DNA from: Variovorax dokdonensis
GTDB taxonomy: Bacteria; Pseudomonadota; Gammaproteobacteria; Burkholderiales; Burkholderiaceae_C
Assembly: GCF_030316895.1 (NCBI RefSeq)
Contig: NZ_JASZYV010000003.1
Location: 930,001 to 994,000, forward strand
Reading direction: 5' to 3'
Length of the DNA: 64,000 nt
Below are positions 24,692 through 33,795 of the stretch, in pieces. Each line of letters begins with the position of its first letter. The stretch's first letter is position 1. A program made the translations under genes and the position numbers. The notes beneath the pieces were generated by a model, which was given only the letters and a program-made list of their open reading frames with translations, did not search any database and was not told the origin of the DNA.

Positions 24692-25150
24692 CTACTGCAA
24701 CGTTTCCTTGAGGGCCTTGGGCAGCGCGACCTGCATCACGGCAATGCCCTCGTCGGCCAGCGCTTCGGTTTCTTCTCGGGTCGCCTGACCACGTATGCCC
24801 CGCTCCGGTGCGTCGCCATGGTGAATGCGCCGCGCCTCGTCGGCAAAGCGATCGCCGACGTCTTCGGTGGCGGCAATGAGTTCGCGCACGGCGCGCAGCC
24901 AGCGCCCCTGGACCTGCATGGCAGCCTGCGCAGCTTGCCTTTCTTCTTGACTGGAAGGCTGTACAGCGACGGGGGTTGGTGCGGCACCGAGATTGAGGCG
25001 CGGGGCAGACAATTGCTTGGCCACCGCCTTGTCGCCGCACATGGGGCACTCCACCAGGCCGGCGGCCTTTTGCTCCTCGAATGCATCGTGCGAGGCAAAC
25101 CAGCCTTCAAAGGCATGTCCGACACCGCACTTGAGATCCAGCACCTTCAT
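24692..25150 (-). CDS. DUF1178 family protein
   Basis: 152-residue protein of a family common in alpha- and betaproteobacteria with no known function. The N terminus MKVLDLKCGVGHAFEGWF and ECPMCGDKAVAKQLSAP contain cysteines (about 8, 35 and 38) and a histidine that could bind zinc in a zinc-ribbon manner. It ends one base from the stop of the facing ABC exporter gene. It lies directly downstream of the NUDIX gene (7 bp gap), at the tail of the complex I block. Confidence 0.85.
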   Translation of the reverse strand: MKVLDLKCGVGHAFEGWFASHDAFEEQKAAGLVECPMCGDKAVAKQLSAPRLNLGAAPTPVAVQPSSQEERQAAQAAMQVQGRWLRAVRELIAATEDVGDRFADEARRIHHGDAPERGIRGQATREETEALADEGIAVMQVALPKALKETLQ

Positions 25151-25157
25151 GGGCGCA

Positions 25158-25757
25158 TTATCCCGCCGGGTTGGCTTGGTGCGGAGTCATCCAGTCCAGT
25201 GGCCATGCCCCAGACAGGTATTGGGTCAGCCAAAGCATGCAGGTGAGACTTTTGGCATCGGTCACTGTGCCGTCGCGGCACCACCCCAGCAATTGATCGA
25301 CGGGTGCGGCAAAGACGTCCAGAAACTCGCCGTGGTCGAGCTGGCGCTCCCCCGCAGTCAGGCCGCGCGCGAAATAGACGTGAATGATCTCGGTCGAGTA
25401 AGCCACCGCCAAATGCATGGCCCCGGCATGTGCCCATTCTCGCGCGCGATAGCCGGTCTCTTCCAGCAGTTCCCGCTGTCCGCAGATGAGCGGATCCTCG
25501 CCTGCGTCCAGCTTGCCTGCCGGGAACTCGACCATGACGCGCTCGACCGGATAGCGAAATTGGCGTTCGAGCACGACTCGTCCGTCGTCAAGCAAGGGAA
25601 CAACCACCACAGCGCCGGGGTGGATCACATATTCGCGGGTAGCGCTGTGACCGTCCGGCAGACGAACGGTATCGCGCCGTGCCGTCAGAAAGTTGCCCTG
25701 GAACAGCAGTTCGCTCGCGGTAGCGACTTCCTTCAGGTGCGGATCGTCGTTCGTCAA
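25158..25757 (-). CDS. NUDIX hydrolase, probable ADP-ribose pyrophosphatase
   Basis: 199-residue hydrolase. A full Nudix box is visible: GKLDAGEDPLICGQ followed by RELLEETGY, fitting GX5EX7REUXEEXGU. The upstream segment (REYVIHPGAVVVVPLLDDGRVVLERQFRYPV) matches the ADP-ribose/ADP-sugar pyrophosphatase branch (NudF-like), which splits ADP-ribose into AMP and ribose 5-phosphate. It starts 3 bp from the DUF2818 stop. Its place after the nuo genes suggests a link to NAD breakdown products, but that is inference. Confidence 0.88.
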   Translation of the reverse strand: MTNDDPHLKEVATASELLFQGNFLTARRDTVRLPDGHSATREYVIHPGAVVVVPLLDDGRVVLERQFRYPVERVMVEFPAGKLDAGEDPLICGQRELLEETGYRAREWAHAGAMHLAVAYSTEIIHVYFARGLTAGERQLDHGEFLDVFAAPVDQLLGWCRDGTVTDAKSLTCMLWLTQYLSGAWPLDWMTPHQANPAG

Positions 25758-25760
25758 GTG

Positions 25761-26069
25761 TCAGCTCCGATGTTTGAGCAGGTATCGCCAGGTAAAGCCG
25801 GGAAAGGCCAGCACGAGGAACAGCGCGGCGGAGACGGCATAGAACTCCCACCCTTGGGCAAAGTTCTGGCCCAGCCTCTTCTCGAAGAGCATGCCCACGC
25901 CACCCACCACAAAGAAGAGCACGACCAGTTCCGCAAGGCGAACCGGTAGCGACTTATGGGCCGACCCAAGCGGCACGACCGCCATGAGGCGGTCGTTCAA
26001 GAAAGGCAGGTTGGCGCCAAGCAATGCCAACGCCAACACGACCCAGACCGAAGCATTGAGCGCTGTCAT
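25761..26069 (-). CDS. DUF2818 family small membrane protein
   Basis: 102-residue protein with three hydrophobic segments (about 5-25, 43-62 and 75-95). It contains NLPFLNDRLMAVVP and ends with a basic tail YLLKHRS. The family has no assigned function. In Burkholderiales it sits directly after nuoN, as here (60 bp gap), so an accessory role in complex I assembly or stability is plausible but unproven. Confidence 0.82.
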   Translation of the reverse strand: MTALNASVWVVLALALLGANLPFLNDRLMAVVPLGSAHKSLPVRLAELVVLFFVVGGVGMLFEKRLGQNFAQGWEFYAVSAALFLVLAFPGFTWRYLLKHRS

Positions 26070-26129
26070 GTCAATCAGTTGGGCGTACGGGCCGCGCGCA
26101 GTCGTTCAGGCTGGCGGGCCACCACCAAC

Positions 26130-27617
26130 TCAGGTCGCCAGCGTGGCCACGATGGCCTTGGCACAAAGCGTCATCAGGCCGCCGGGAACGATACCCAGCA
26201 CCAGGATCAGCGCGCCATTGAGCGACAGCACGGCACGCACGTCGCCAGGGGCCGAGACGGTCGTCGCCGTCACCGGCTCGTCGAAGTACATCACCTTGAC
26301 GACGCGGATGTAATAGAACGCACCGATCAGCGACGCCAGAACCGCAAACACCGCGAGGCCGATGTAGAGGCCCTGGCCCGTACCGATCAGCGCCTGCAGG
26401 ACGGCAAGCTTGGCATAGAAGCCGACCATCGGCGGGATACCAGCCAGCGAGAACATCGCAATGGCCATGACGGCCGCGTACAGGGGGCTGCGCTGGTTGA
26501 GCCCAGCCAGATCAGTGATCTCTTCGCTCTCGAAGCCTTCGCGAGCCAGCAGCAAGATGATGCCGAAGCTTGCCAGCGTCGTCAGCACGTAGGTGATGAT
26601 GTAGAACATCGACGCGCTGTAGGCGAACTGGGCGTTCAACGTATTGCCGTTGACCACGCCCGCCGCCAGACCCAGCAGCATGAAGCCCATCTGAGCGATC
26701 GTCGAATAGGCGAGCATCCGCTTGAGATTGGACTGCGCAATCGCGGCCAGGTTGCCGACCAGCAAAGACGCCACCGCAAGCACGATCAGCATCTGCTGCC
26801 AGTCAAACGCCAGCGGCAGCAGACCTTCGACCAGCAGACGGATGATGATCGCGAAAGCCGCCAACTCTGGCGCCGCGCCGATCATGAGCGTGATGGCTGT
26901 CGGTGCGCCGTGATAGACGTCAGGCAGCCACATGTGGAAGGGCGCCGCGCCGACCTTGAAGGCCAGTCCCGCCACGACGAACACGAGGCCAAAGACCAGC
27001 ACCTGATGCTTGACCGAGCGGCTGGCGATTACCTTGAACACCTCGTTCACATCCAGGGTGCCAGTGGCGCCGTAGATCATCGAAAGCCCATAGAGCAGGA
27101 ACCCGCTCGCGAGTGCGCCCAGCACGAAATACTTCATGGCGGCTTCGCTCGCCAGCACGTTGTCGCGACGCAGGGCGACGAGCGCGTAGCTCGACAGGGT
27201 GAGCAATTCCAGACCCAGGTAGATGACCAGGAAATTGCTGCCGGAGATCATCACGAAGATGCCCAGCAAGGCCAGCATCGACAGCGTGAACATCTCACCG
27301 CCACGAAGCATGTCCCGATCTGCAGCGTAGGGCCGGCCATAGACCAACGTGACCATCAGTGCCAGCGTGGCGAAGCACTTGAGCCAGTTGCCCATTGGAT
27401 CGCTGACGACCATGCCACCGAAGCCGAAGACGGTCTGGCCCGCAACGGCATTCGATCCGGAAAGGTACGCCACCACGGCGAGGGTCAGCAGCGTCAGGAT
27501 ATAGGTGCGCGTGCGCCGGGCATCGGTACCCATCAAGTCGACCAGCGCAATGATGCAGGCCATCACCAGAAGAACAATCTCCGGGTAGACGGTGATCCAG
27601 CTGAGTTTGTCAATCAT
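26130..27617 (-). CDS. nuoN: NADH-quinone oxidoreductase subunit N
   Basis: 495-residue antiporter-like membrane subunit of complex I, one of the three proton-channel modules. About 14 hydrophobic segments; conserved NuoN pieces include the Glu-containing [16 protein letters not shown], the lysine helix [24 protein letters not shown] and [19 protein letters not shown]. It is the last canonical nuo gene, 24 bp after nuoM. Confidence 0.96.
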   Translation of the reverse strand: MIDKLSWITVYPEIVLLVMACIIALVDLMGTDARRTRTYILTLLTLAVVAYLSGSNAVAGQTVFGFGGMVVSDPMGNWLKCFATLALMVTLVYGRPYAADRDMLRGGEMFTLSMLALLGIFVMISGSNFLVIYLGLELLTLSSYALVALRRDNVLASEAAMKYFVLGALASGFLLYGLSMIYGATGTLDVNEVFKVIASRSVKHQVLVFGLVFVVAGLAFKVGAAPFHMWLPDVYHGAPTAITLMIGAAPELAAFAIIIRLLVEGLLPLAFDWQQMLIVLAVASLLVGNLAAIAQSNLKRMLAYSTIAQMGFMLLGLAAGVVNGNTLNAQFAYSASMFYIITYVLTTLASFGIILLLAREGFESEEITDLAGLNQRSPLYAAVMAIAMFSLAGIPPMVGFYAKLAVLQALIGTGQGLYIGLAVFAVLASLIGAFYYIRVVKVMYFDEPVTATTVSAPGDVRAVLSLNGALILVLGIVPGGLMTLCAKAIVATLAT

Positions 27618-27641
27618 CTCGTTCTCTTGTTCGGGCTGGAC

Positions 27642-29117
27642 TTATGGAAGCTTGGAGATCGCCACGTGGCGCAACAGCTCCGTGACCGAGGCATCCATCA
27701 CGTCGGTAAAGGGCTTGGGATCGAGACCCATCCAGAGCACCGCGATGGCCAGAAGCGCCAGCATCAGGAACTCGCGACCATTGATGTCGGTGAGCTCCTT
27801 GACGTGGTCGTTGGCGACCGGGCCCATGTAGACGCGCTTGTACATCCACAGCGTGTATGCCGCGCCAAAGATCAGCGCCGTGGCTGCACCCAGGCCAAGC
27901 CAGAAGTTGGCCTTGACGGCACCGAGGATGACCATCCATTCGCCGACGAAACCCGCCGTGGCCGGCAGGCCACAGTTGGCCATGGCGAACAGCAGCGCGA
28001 AGGCCGCGAACTTGGGCATTGTGTTGACGACTCCGCCGTAGTCGGCGATCTGCCGGGAGTGCATACGGTCGTACAGCACTCCGATGCACAGGAACATGGC
28101 GCCAGAGACAAAGCCGTGGGCGATCATCTGCACCAGGCCGCCGGCGACGCCCAGGTCGTTGAAGATGAAGAAGCCCAAAGTGACGAAGCCCATGTGCGCC
28201 ACCGAGGAGTACGCCACCAGCTTCTTCATGTCCTGTTGGACCAGGGCGACCAAGCCGACGTAGATCACGGCGACCAGAGAGAGTCCGATCATCAGCCACG
28301 CCCATTCGTGGGCAGCGTCCGGGGCGATCGGCATCGAGAAACGCAGGAAGCCATAGGCGCCCAGCTTCAGCATGATGGCGGCCAGCACTGCCGAGCCGCC
28401 GGTAGGTGCCTCGACGTGCACGTCGGGCAGCCAGGTGTGGACCGGCCACATCGGCACCTTGACGGCAAAGGCTGCGAAGAGCGCGAAGAAGATGAGCGTC
28501 TGCACATGGCCGCTCAACTTGACTTGGTGCCATTCCAGGATGTCGAAGCTGCCACCGGATGCGTTGTAGAGGTAGATCAGTGCAACGAGCAGGAGCAGCG
28601 AGCCCAACAGCGTGTACAGGAAGAACTTGAACGCTGCATAGATCCGGTTCGGACCGCCCCAGATGCCGATGATCAGGTACATCGGAATCAGCGTCGCCTC
28701 GAAGAAGACATAGAACAGCACGCCGTCGAGTGCGGAGAACACACCGATCATCAGTCCTGACAGGATCAGGAATGCGCCCATGTATTGGTTGACGCGCTCG
28801 GTGATCACCTGCCAGGCCGAGATCACCACGATCACGGTGATGAACGACGTGAGGAGCACGAACCACAGCGAAATGCCGTCCACGCCCAGGTGGTAGTTGA
28901 TGTTGAAGCGCCCGATCCAGGGCGACTTCTCGACGAACTGCATGGCGGCCGTACCCAGCTGGAAGCTGGTGTACAGCGGAACGGTCACCACGAAGCTGAC
29001 CAGCGAGCCGATCAGCGCGACCCAGCGCACCAGCGGCGCGCGGTCGTCACGCCCGAAGGCCAGCAGCACGGCGCCAAAAGCGATCGGCACCCAGATGGCA
29101 AGACTCAGCAAACCCAT
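27642..29117 (-). CDS. nuoM: NADH-quinone oxidoreductase subunit M
   Basis: 491-residue antiporter-like proton-pumping subunit. Typical pieces: YHLGVDGISLWFVLLTSF, FYVFFEATLIPMYLIIGIWGG (channel Glu), FAVKVPMWPVHTWLPDVHVEAPT (channel Lys) and KKLVAYSSVAHMGFVTLG. It follows nuoL by 25 bp. Full length for the family. Confidence 0.96.
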   Translation of the reverse strand: MGLLSLAIWVPIAFGAVLLAFGRDDRAPLVRWVALIGSLVSFVVTVPLYTSFQLGTAAMQFVEKSPWIGRFNINYHLGVDGISLWFVLLTSFITVIVVISAWQVITERVNQYMGAFLILSGLMIGVFSALDGVLFYVFFEATLIPMYLIIGIWGGPNRIYAAFKFFLYTLLGSLLLLVALIYLYNASGGSFDILEWHQVKLSGHVQTLIFFALFAAFAVKVPMWPVHTWLPDVHVEAPTGGSAVLAAIMLKLGAYGFLRFSMPIAPDAAHEWAWLMIGLSLVAVIYVGLVALVQQDMKKLVAYSSVAHMGFVTLGFFIFNDLGVAGGLVQMIAHGFVSGAMFLCIGVLYDRMHSRQIADYGGVVNTMPKFAAFALLFAMANCGLPATAGFVGEWMVILGAVKANFWLGLGAATALIFGAAYTLWMYKRVYMGPVANDHVKELTDINGREFLMLALLAIAVLWMGLDPKPFTDVMDASVTELLRHVAISKLP

Positions 29118-29142
29118 TTTTCTTTTTCTCCAGTGCCGCCGC

Positions 29143-31176
29143 TTATCGCTGGAACCACACGAAGTAGGACATCAGCACGAACACCCCGAGCAGCATGGCG
29201 AACGCATAGTGATAGATGTAGCCCGACTGGAACCAGCGCACGACACCCGCCAGGCGCCCCACCAGTTTCCACGAACCGTTGACGACCGCGCCGTCGATGA
29301 GCGCCTGGTCGCCGCCCTTCCAAAGGCCGACGCCGAGTGCTCGTGCGCCGCGTGCGAGCACGTTCTCGTTGAACCAGTCCATGTAGTACTTGTTCTCGAA
29401 CAGCACGTACACCGGACGGAAGACGCGGGCAATCGCTTGGGGGATGCTCTGGTTGACCAGATAGAAGTACCAGGCGACGACCACGCCGGCCAGCGCCAGC
29501 CAGAACGGCCAGGCGGTCAGCCCATGGATCGCCATGGCGATCGGGCCATGGAATGCCTCTTCCATCTCCGTCATCGCGTGGTGACGCGCGGCGTCGATAA
29601 AGATCGAGTCCTTGAAGAACTCGCCGTACAACATCGCATCAATGGCCAGGTAGCCGATCACGACTGACGGGATCGCCAACAGAATGAGCGGCAGTGTCAC
29701 GACCCATGGCGACTCGTGCGGCTTGGCGTCATGCCCATGGCCGTGCTCATCATGGCCGTGAGCGTGGTCGTCGTGATGCGCATCCGGATTCTGGTCGTAG
29801 CGCTCCTTCCCATGGAAGACAAGGAAGTACATCCGGAACGAGTAGAAGGCCGTGATGAACACACCCGAAAGCACAGCGAAGTACGCGAAGCCCGAACCCC
29901 ACAGGTGGCTTTCGTGCACCGCTTCGATGATGCTGTCCTTCGAATAGAAACCCGAGAACAGGGGCGTTCCGATCAGGGCCAGTGAGCCGACCAGCGACGT
30001 GATCCACGTAATGGGCATGTACTTGCGCAGCCCGCCCATCCAGCGGATGTCCTGGTTGTGGTGCATGCCGATGATCACCGAGCCCGCACCAAGGAACAGC
30101 AGCGCCTTGAAGAATGCGTGCGTCATCAGGTGGAACACCGCCACCGAATAGGCCGATGCACCCAGCGCCACCGTCATGTAGCCGAGTTGCGAAAGCGTCG
30201 AATAGGCGACGACACGCTTGATGTCGTTCTGGATCATGCCCAGGAAGCCCATGAACAGGGCCGTGATGGCACCGATCACCAACACGAAAGAGAGCGCGGT
30301 ATCCGACAACTCGAACAGCGGGGACATGCGCGCCACCATGAAGATGCCCGCCGTCACCATCGTGGCGGCGTGGATCAGCGCCGAGATCGGCGTTGGGCCT
30401 TCCATCGAATCCGGCAGCCAAACATGAAGCGGGAACTGTGCGCTCTTGCCCATCGCACCGATGAACAGGCAGATGCAGGCCACGGTGATCAGCATCCAGT
30501 CGGTGCCGGGCAGCGTCAAGCCAGCCAATTCGGTCTTCTTGGCGAACACCTCGCCGTAGTTGAGCGATCCGGCGTACGCAGCCAGCAGGCCAATGCCCAG
30601 GATGAACCCGAAGTCACCCACGCGGTTGACGAGGAATGCCTTCATGTTGGCGAAGATCGCCGTCGGCTTGGTGTACCAGAAGCCAATCAGCAGGTACGAC
30701 ACCAGGCCCACTGCCTCCCAGCCGAAGAACAGCTGCAGCATGTTGTTGCTCATGACAAGCATCAACATGGAGAAGGTGAACAGGGAGATGTAGGCGAAGA
30801 AGCGGTTGTAGCCTTCGTCTTCCTCCATGTAGCCGATGGTGTAGATGTGAACCATCAGCGACACGAACGTGACGACGCACATCATCATCGCCGTCAGGCC
30901 GTCGACCAGGAAGCCGACTTCCATCTTGAGGCCGCCGACCACCATCCATTCGTAGATGGTGGCGTTGAAACGCGCACCGTCGACCGCGACGCTCCAGAGC
31001 GTCATCGCCGAAATGACGAAGGCAATGGCCACGCCCAGGATCGTGATGGAATGGCACGCGCGGCGACCAAGCAGGTTGCCGCCGAACTTGGTACCGAAGA
31101 TGCCGGCGACGACGGAACCGACCAGCGGCGCCAGTGGAACAGCCAGCAGTGTGGATGCGGACAGGGTTGAGCTCAT
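29143..31176 (-). CDS. nuoL: NADH-quinone oxidoreductase subunit L
   Basis: 677-residue distal antiporter-like subunit of complex I. The start at 31176 (MSSTLSASTLL) is chosen; a longer open frame to 31554 only reads through nuoK out of frame. Seen: DGLTAMMMCVVTFVSLMVHIY, FFGWEAVGLVSYLLIGFW (channel Glu), AQFPLHVWLPDSMEGPTPIS (channel Lys) and KRVVAYSTLSQLGYM. A His/Asp-rich loop (DAHHDDHAHGHDEHGHGH, about residue 450) is an extra, possibly metal-binding, stretch before the long lateral helix and last segment. Confidence 0.95.
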   Translation of the reverse strand: MSSTLSASTLLAVPLAPLVGSVVAGIFGTKFGGNLLGRRACHSITILGVAIAFVISAMTLWSVAVDGARFNATIYEWMVVGGLKMEVGFLVDGLTAMMMCVVTFVSLMVHIYTIGYMEEDEGYNRFFAYISLFTFSMLMLVMSNNMLQLFFGWEAVGLVSYLLIGFWYTKPTAIFANMKAFLVNRVGDFGFILGIGLLAAYAGSLNYGEVFAKKTELAGLTLPGTDWMLITVACICLFIGAMGKSAQFPLHVWLPDSMEGPTPISALIHAATMVTAGIFMVARMSPLFELSDTALSFVLVIGAITALFMGFLGMIQNDIKRVVAYSTLSQLGYMTVALGASAYSVAVFHLMTHAFFKALLFLGAGSVIIGMHHNQDIRWMGGLRKYMPITWITSLVGSLALIGTPLFSGFYSKDSIIEAVHESHLWGSGFAYFAVLSGVFITAFYSFRMYFLVFHGKERYDQNPDAHHDDHAHGHDEHGHGHDAKPHESPWVVTLPLILLAIPSVVIGYLAIDAMLYGEFFKDSIFIDAARHHAMTEMEEAFHGPIAMAIHGLTAWPFWLALAGVVVAWYFYLVNQSIPQAIARVFRPVYVLFENKYYMDWFNENVLARGARALGVGLWKGGDQALIDGAVVNGSWKLVGRLAGVVRWFQSGYIYHYAFAMLLGVFVLMSYFVWFQR

Positions 31177-31190
31177 GAATGTCTTACCTA

Positions 31191-31499
31191 TCAGCCCTTG
31201 AGCTCGTTGAGTTCGTCCACGTTGATGGTCGACTTGTTGCGGAACAACAGCACCAGGAGCGCGAGGCCGATGGCCGACTCGGCGGCCGCCACGGTCAGGA
31301 TGAAGAACACGAAGACCTGGCCGTGCATGTCGCCCAGGTAGTACGAGAACGCAACGAAGTTGATGTTGACCGCCAACAGCATCAGTTCGATGGCCATCAG
31401 CAAGATGATCAGGTTCTTGCGGTTCAGGAAGATGCCGATTACCGACAGCGCGAACAGGATCGCGCCGAGCGACAGAAAGTGTCCGAGTGAGAGGGTCAT
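31191..31499 (-). CDS. nuoK: NADH-quinone oxidoreductase subunit K
   Basis: 102-residue subunit with three membrane helices. Helix 2 carries the conserved Glu in [16 protein letters not shown], and helix 3 a second in [16 protein letters not shown]; both belong to the proton path. The start overlaps the nuoJ stop by 4 nt (ATGA), so the two are coupled. Normal family length. Confidence 0.95.
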   Translation of the reverse strand: MTLSLGHFLSLGAILFALSVIGIFLNRKNLIILLMAIELMLLAVNINFVAFSYYLGDMHGQVFVFFILTVAAAESAIGLALLVLLFRNKSTINVDELNELKG

Positions 31500-32152
31500 G
31501 CCTTGGCTCCCGGTTGAGCGGCGTCAGAGGGCTCCTGGGCGGGCTCTGCGGCACGAGTCACCGGCATCTGGACGATGCGCACGCGATCCTTGGCCTTGAC
31601 GCGGACCGCCTCGCTGGCGTCGATCGACTTGCTGTCCTTGCGCTTGCGCAGCGTCAGGGCAATGGCCGCAATCATCCCGACCAGCAGGATCACCGCAGCG
31701 ACTTCGAGCGGATAGAGGTATTCGCTATAGAGCAGCTTGCCCAACTCCATCGTGTTGGACGTGCCGGGGACAGCAGCAAGCGCGGCACCGCGCGGAGCGC
31801 CATCCATGCGAAAGCCCCCCATCAGCACGGCCGCCATTTCGAGCGCGATCAAAGCGCCGACAGCGGCGGCCAACGGAAAGTGCTTCCAGAAGCCCTTGCG
31901 CAGTTCCGTCACGTCGATGTCCAGCATCATCACGACGAATAGAAAGAGCACCATCACGGCCCCGACGTAGACCAGCACCAAAGTGATGGCCAGGAACTCG
32001 GCGCGCAGCAGCAGCCAGATGGCCGATGCCTGGAAGAACGTGAGCACCAGATACAACGCCGAGTAAACGGGATTGCTCGCGGTGATGACGCGGAATGCTG
32101 CGAACAGCAGCACCGCGGAGAACAGATAGAACAGGCCGGTCGTGACGTCCAT
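31496..32152 (-). CDS. nuoJ: NADH-quinone oxidoreductase subunit J
   Basis: 218-residue membrane subunit. Five hydrophobic segments, with [45 protein letters not shown] as the recognisable core (pi-bulge helix region). The C-terminal about 50 residues are a charged, Ala/Pro-rich tail. It follows nuoI by 33 bp and overlaps nuoK. Confidence 0.95.
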   Translation of the reverse strand: MDVTTGLFYLFSAVLLFAAFRVITASNPVYSALYLVLTFFQASAIWLLLRAEFLAITLVLVYVGAVMVLFLFVVMMLDIDVTELRKGFWKHFPLAAAVGALIALEMAAVLMGGFRMDGAPRGAALAAVPGTSNTMELGKLLYSEYLYPLEVAAVILLVGMIAAIALTLRKRKDSKSIDASEAVRVKAKDRVRIVQMPVTRAAEPAQEPSDAAQPGAKA

Positions 32153-32185
32153 GGTCGTTTTTCTTTTGGGGCTGGGCCGACCGCT

Positions 32186-32704
32186 TCAGCGGTATTTGGC
32201 GTCAGCTGCCTTGGCAGCGGCGATTTCGGGCTCGTAGCGGTCGCCAACGGCCAGCAACATGTCCTTGGTGAAGTACAAGTCGCCTCGCTTTTCGCCGTGG
32301 TACTCGAAAATGTGTGTCTCGACGATGGAATCGACCGGGCAGCTTTCTTCGCAGAATCCGCAGAAGATGCATTTGGTCAGGTCGATGTCATAGCGCGTCG
32401 TGCGGCGCGATCCGTCATCCCGTACGTCAGACTCGATCGTGATGGCCATCGCCGGACAGACGGCTTCGCACAGCTTGCAGGCGATGCAGCGTTCTTCGCC
32501 GTTTTCATAGCGGCGCAGCGCGTGCAGGCCGCGGAAACGCGGGCTCAGCGGCGTCTTTTCCTCGGGGAACTGAACGGTAATCTTGCGGCTGAAGGCGTAC
32601 TTGCCCGTGACGGCGAGCCCCTTGAAGAGCTCGACCAGCATGAAGGACGACAAGAAGTCCTTCAGCGAGAACGGAGCGGCAGCGGTAGTGGAGTTCGTGG
32701 ACAT
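32186..32704 (-). CDS. nuoI: NADH-quinone oxidoreductase subunit I
   Basis: 172-residue ferredoxin-like subunit carrying the two [4Fe-4S] clusters N6a and N6b. Both motifs are complete: [16 protein letters not shown] and [16 protein letters not shown]. The start at 32704 ([11 protein letters not shown]) leaves 14 bp to the nuoH stop; an in-frame extension to 32803 would overlap nuoH and is rejected. Confidence 0.95.
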   Translation of the reverse strand: MSTNSTTAAAPFSLKDFLSSFMLVELFKGLAVTGKYAFSRKITVQFPEEKTPLSPRFRGLHALRRYENGEERCIACKLCEAVCPAMAITIESDVRDDGSRRTTRYDIDLTKCIFCGFCEESCPVDSIVETHIFEYHGEKRGDLYFTKDMLLAVGDRYEPEIAAAKAADAKYR

Positions 32705-32718
32705 GATGGTGGCTTCCG

Positions 32719-33795
32719 TCATTTCCAGATGTTGAAGGGGGTCTGCATCCATGCGCCGACCACCACCAGCCACACCAGCGTGACCGGAATGAAGATCTTC
32801 CAACCCAGACGCATGATCTGGTCATAGCGGAAGCGGGGGAATGTCGAGCGCACCCACAGGAACATGGTCACGACGCAGAACGTCTTGATGCCCAGCCAGA
32901 TCCAGCCCGGAATGAAAGCGAGGAAATCGAAGGGAGGCAACCAGCCGCCCAGGAACATGATCACGCACAGGATCGAGACGAGCCACATGTTGGCGTACTC
33001 GGCCAGGAAGAACATGGCGAAGCTCATGCCCGAGTACTCGATCATGTGACCGGCAACAATTTCCGATTCGCCTTCCACAACGTCGAAGGGGTGGCGATTG
33101 GTCTCGGCCAGGCCGGAGATGAAGTACACGAGGAAGATCGGAAGCAACGACAGCCAGTTCCAGGACAGGAAGCCCACGCCCATCGAAGCGAAGTGGCCCT
33201 TGCCCTGTCCGGTGACGATGTCCGTCATGTTCAGGCTGGCCGAAACCATGAGCACCACCACGAAGCAGAAGCCCATGGCGATTTCGTAGCTCACCATCTG
33301 TGCCGAGGCGCGCAGCGCGCCCAGGAAGGCGTACTTCGAGTTCGACGCCCAGCCGGCGATGATCACGCCGTACACCTCCAGCGAGGTGATGGCCATCACG
33401 AACAGCAGGCCGGCATTGATGTTGGCCAATGCGACGTCCGGACCGAAGGGAATCACTGCCCACGCGGCCAGGGCCGGCATGATGGTCATGATCGGGCCGA
33501 GGAAGAACAACCCCTTGTTGGCCACCGTCGGCGCGATGATTTCCTTGGTCAGCAACTTGAGCGCGTCGGCAATCGGCTGAAGCAGGCCCAGCGGCCCGAT
33601 GCGATTGGGGCCGATACGGATCTGCGTGAACCCAATGGCCTTGCGCTCCCACAGGGTCAGATAGGCCACCGCACCCATGAGCGGAAGCACGACCACGACG
33701 ATCTTGATGAGCGTCCAGATGACGGGCCAGACCACCCCCGTCCACCAACCCGCCGAAGCCAGGCCAAGTCCGAAGCCGTAGATCGAATCGATCAT
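32719..33795 (-). CDS. nuoH: NADH-quinone oxidoreductase subunit H
   Basis: 358-residue membrane subunit that forms the quinone-access site with NuoB and NuoD. Seen: [23 protein letters not shown] near the N terminus, [22 protein letters not shown] and [17 protein letters not shown], all family hallmarks. The start overlaps the nuoG stop (ATGA, 33792-33795). Confidence 0.96.
   Translation of the reverse strand: MIDSIYGFGLGLASAGWWTGVVWPVIWTLIKIVVVVLPLMGAVAYLTLWERKAIGFTQIRIGPNRIGPLGLLQPIADALKLLTKEIIAPTVANKGLFFLGPIMTIMPALAAWAVIPFGPDVALANINAGLLFVMAITSLEVYGVIIAGWASNSKYAFLGALRASAQMVSYEIAMGFCFVVVLMVSASLNMTDIVTGQGKGHFASMGVGFLSWNWLSLLPIFLVYFISGLAETNRHPFDVVEGESEIVAGHMIEYSGMSFAMFFLAEYANMWLVSILCVIMFLGGWLPPFDFLAFIPGWIWLGIKTFCVVTMFLWVRSTFPRFRYDQIMRLGWKIFIPVTLVWLVVVGAWMQTPFNIWK

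Noticed and set aside
25956..28760. A 934-codon open frame on the plus strand
   Set aside because: Antisense to nuoN and nuoM; composition is a mirror of hydrophobic codons (His/Gln/Arg/Asp) and no ribosome site was found.
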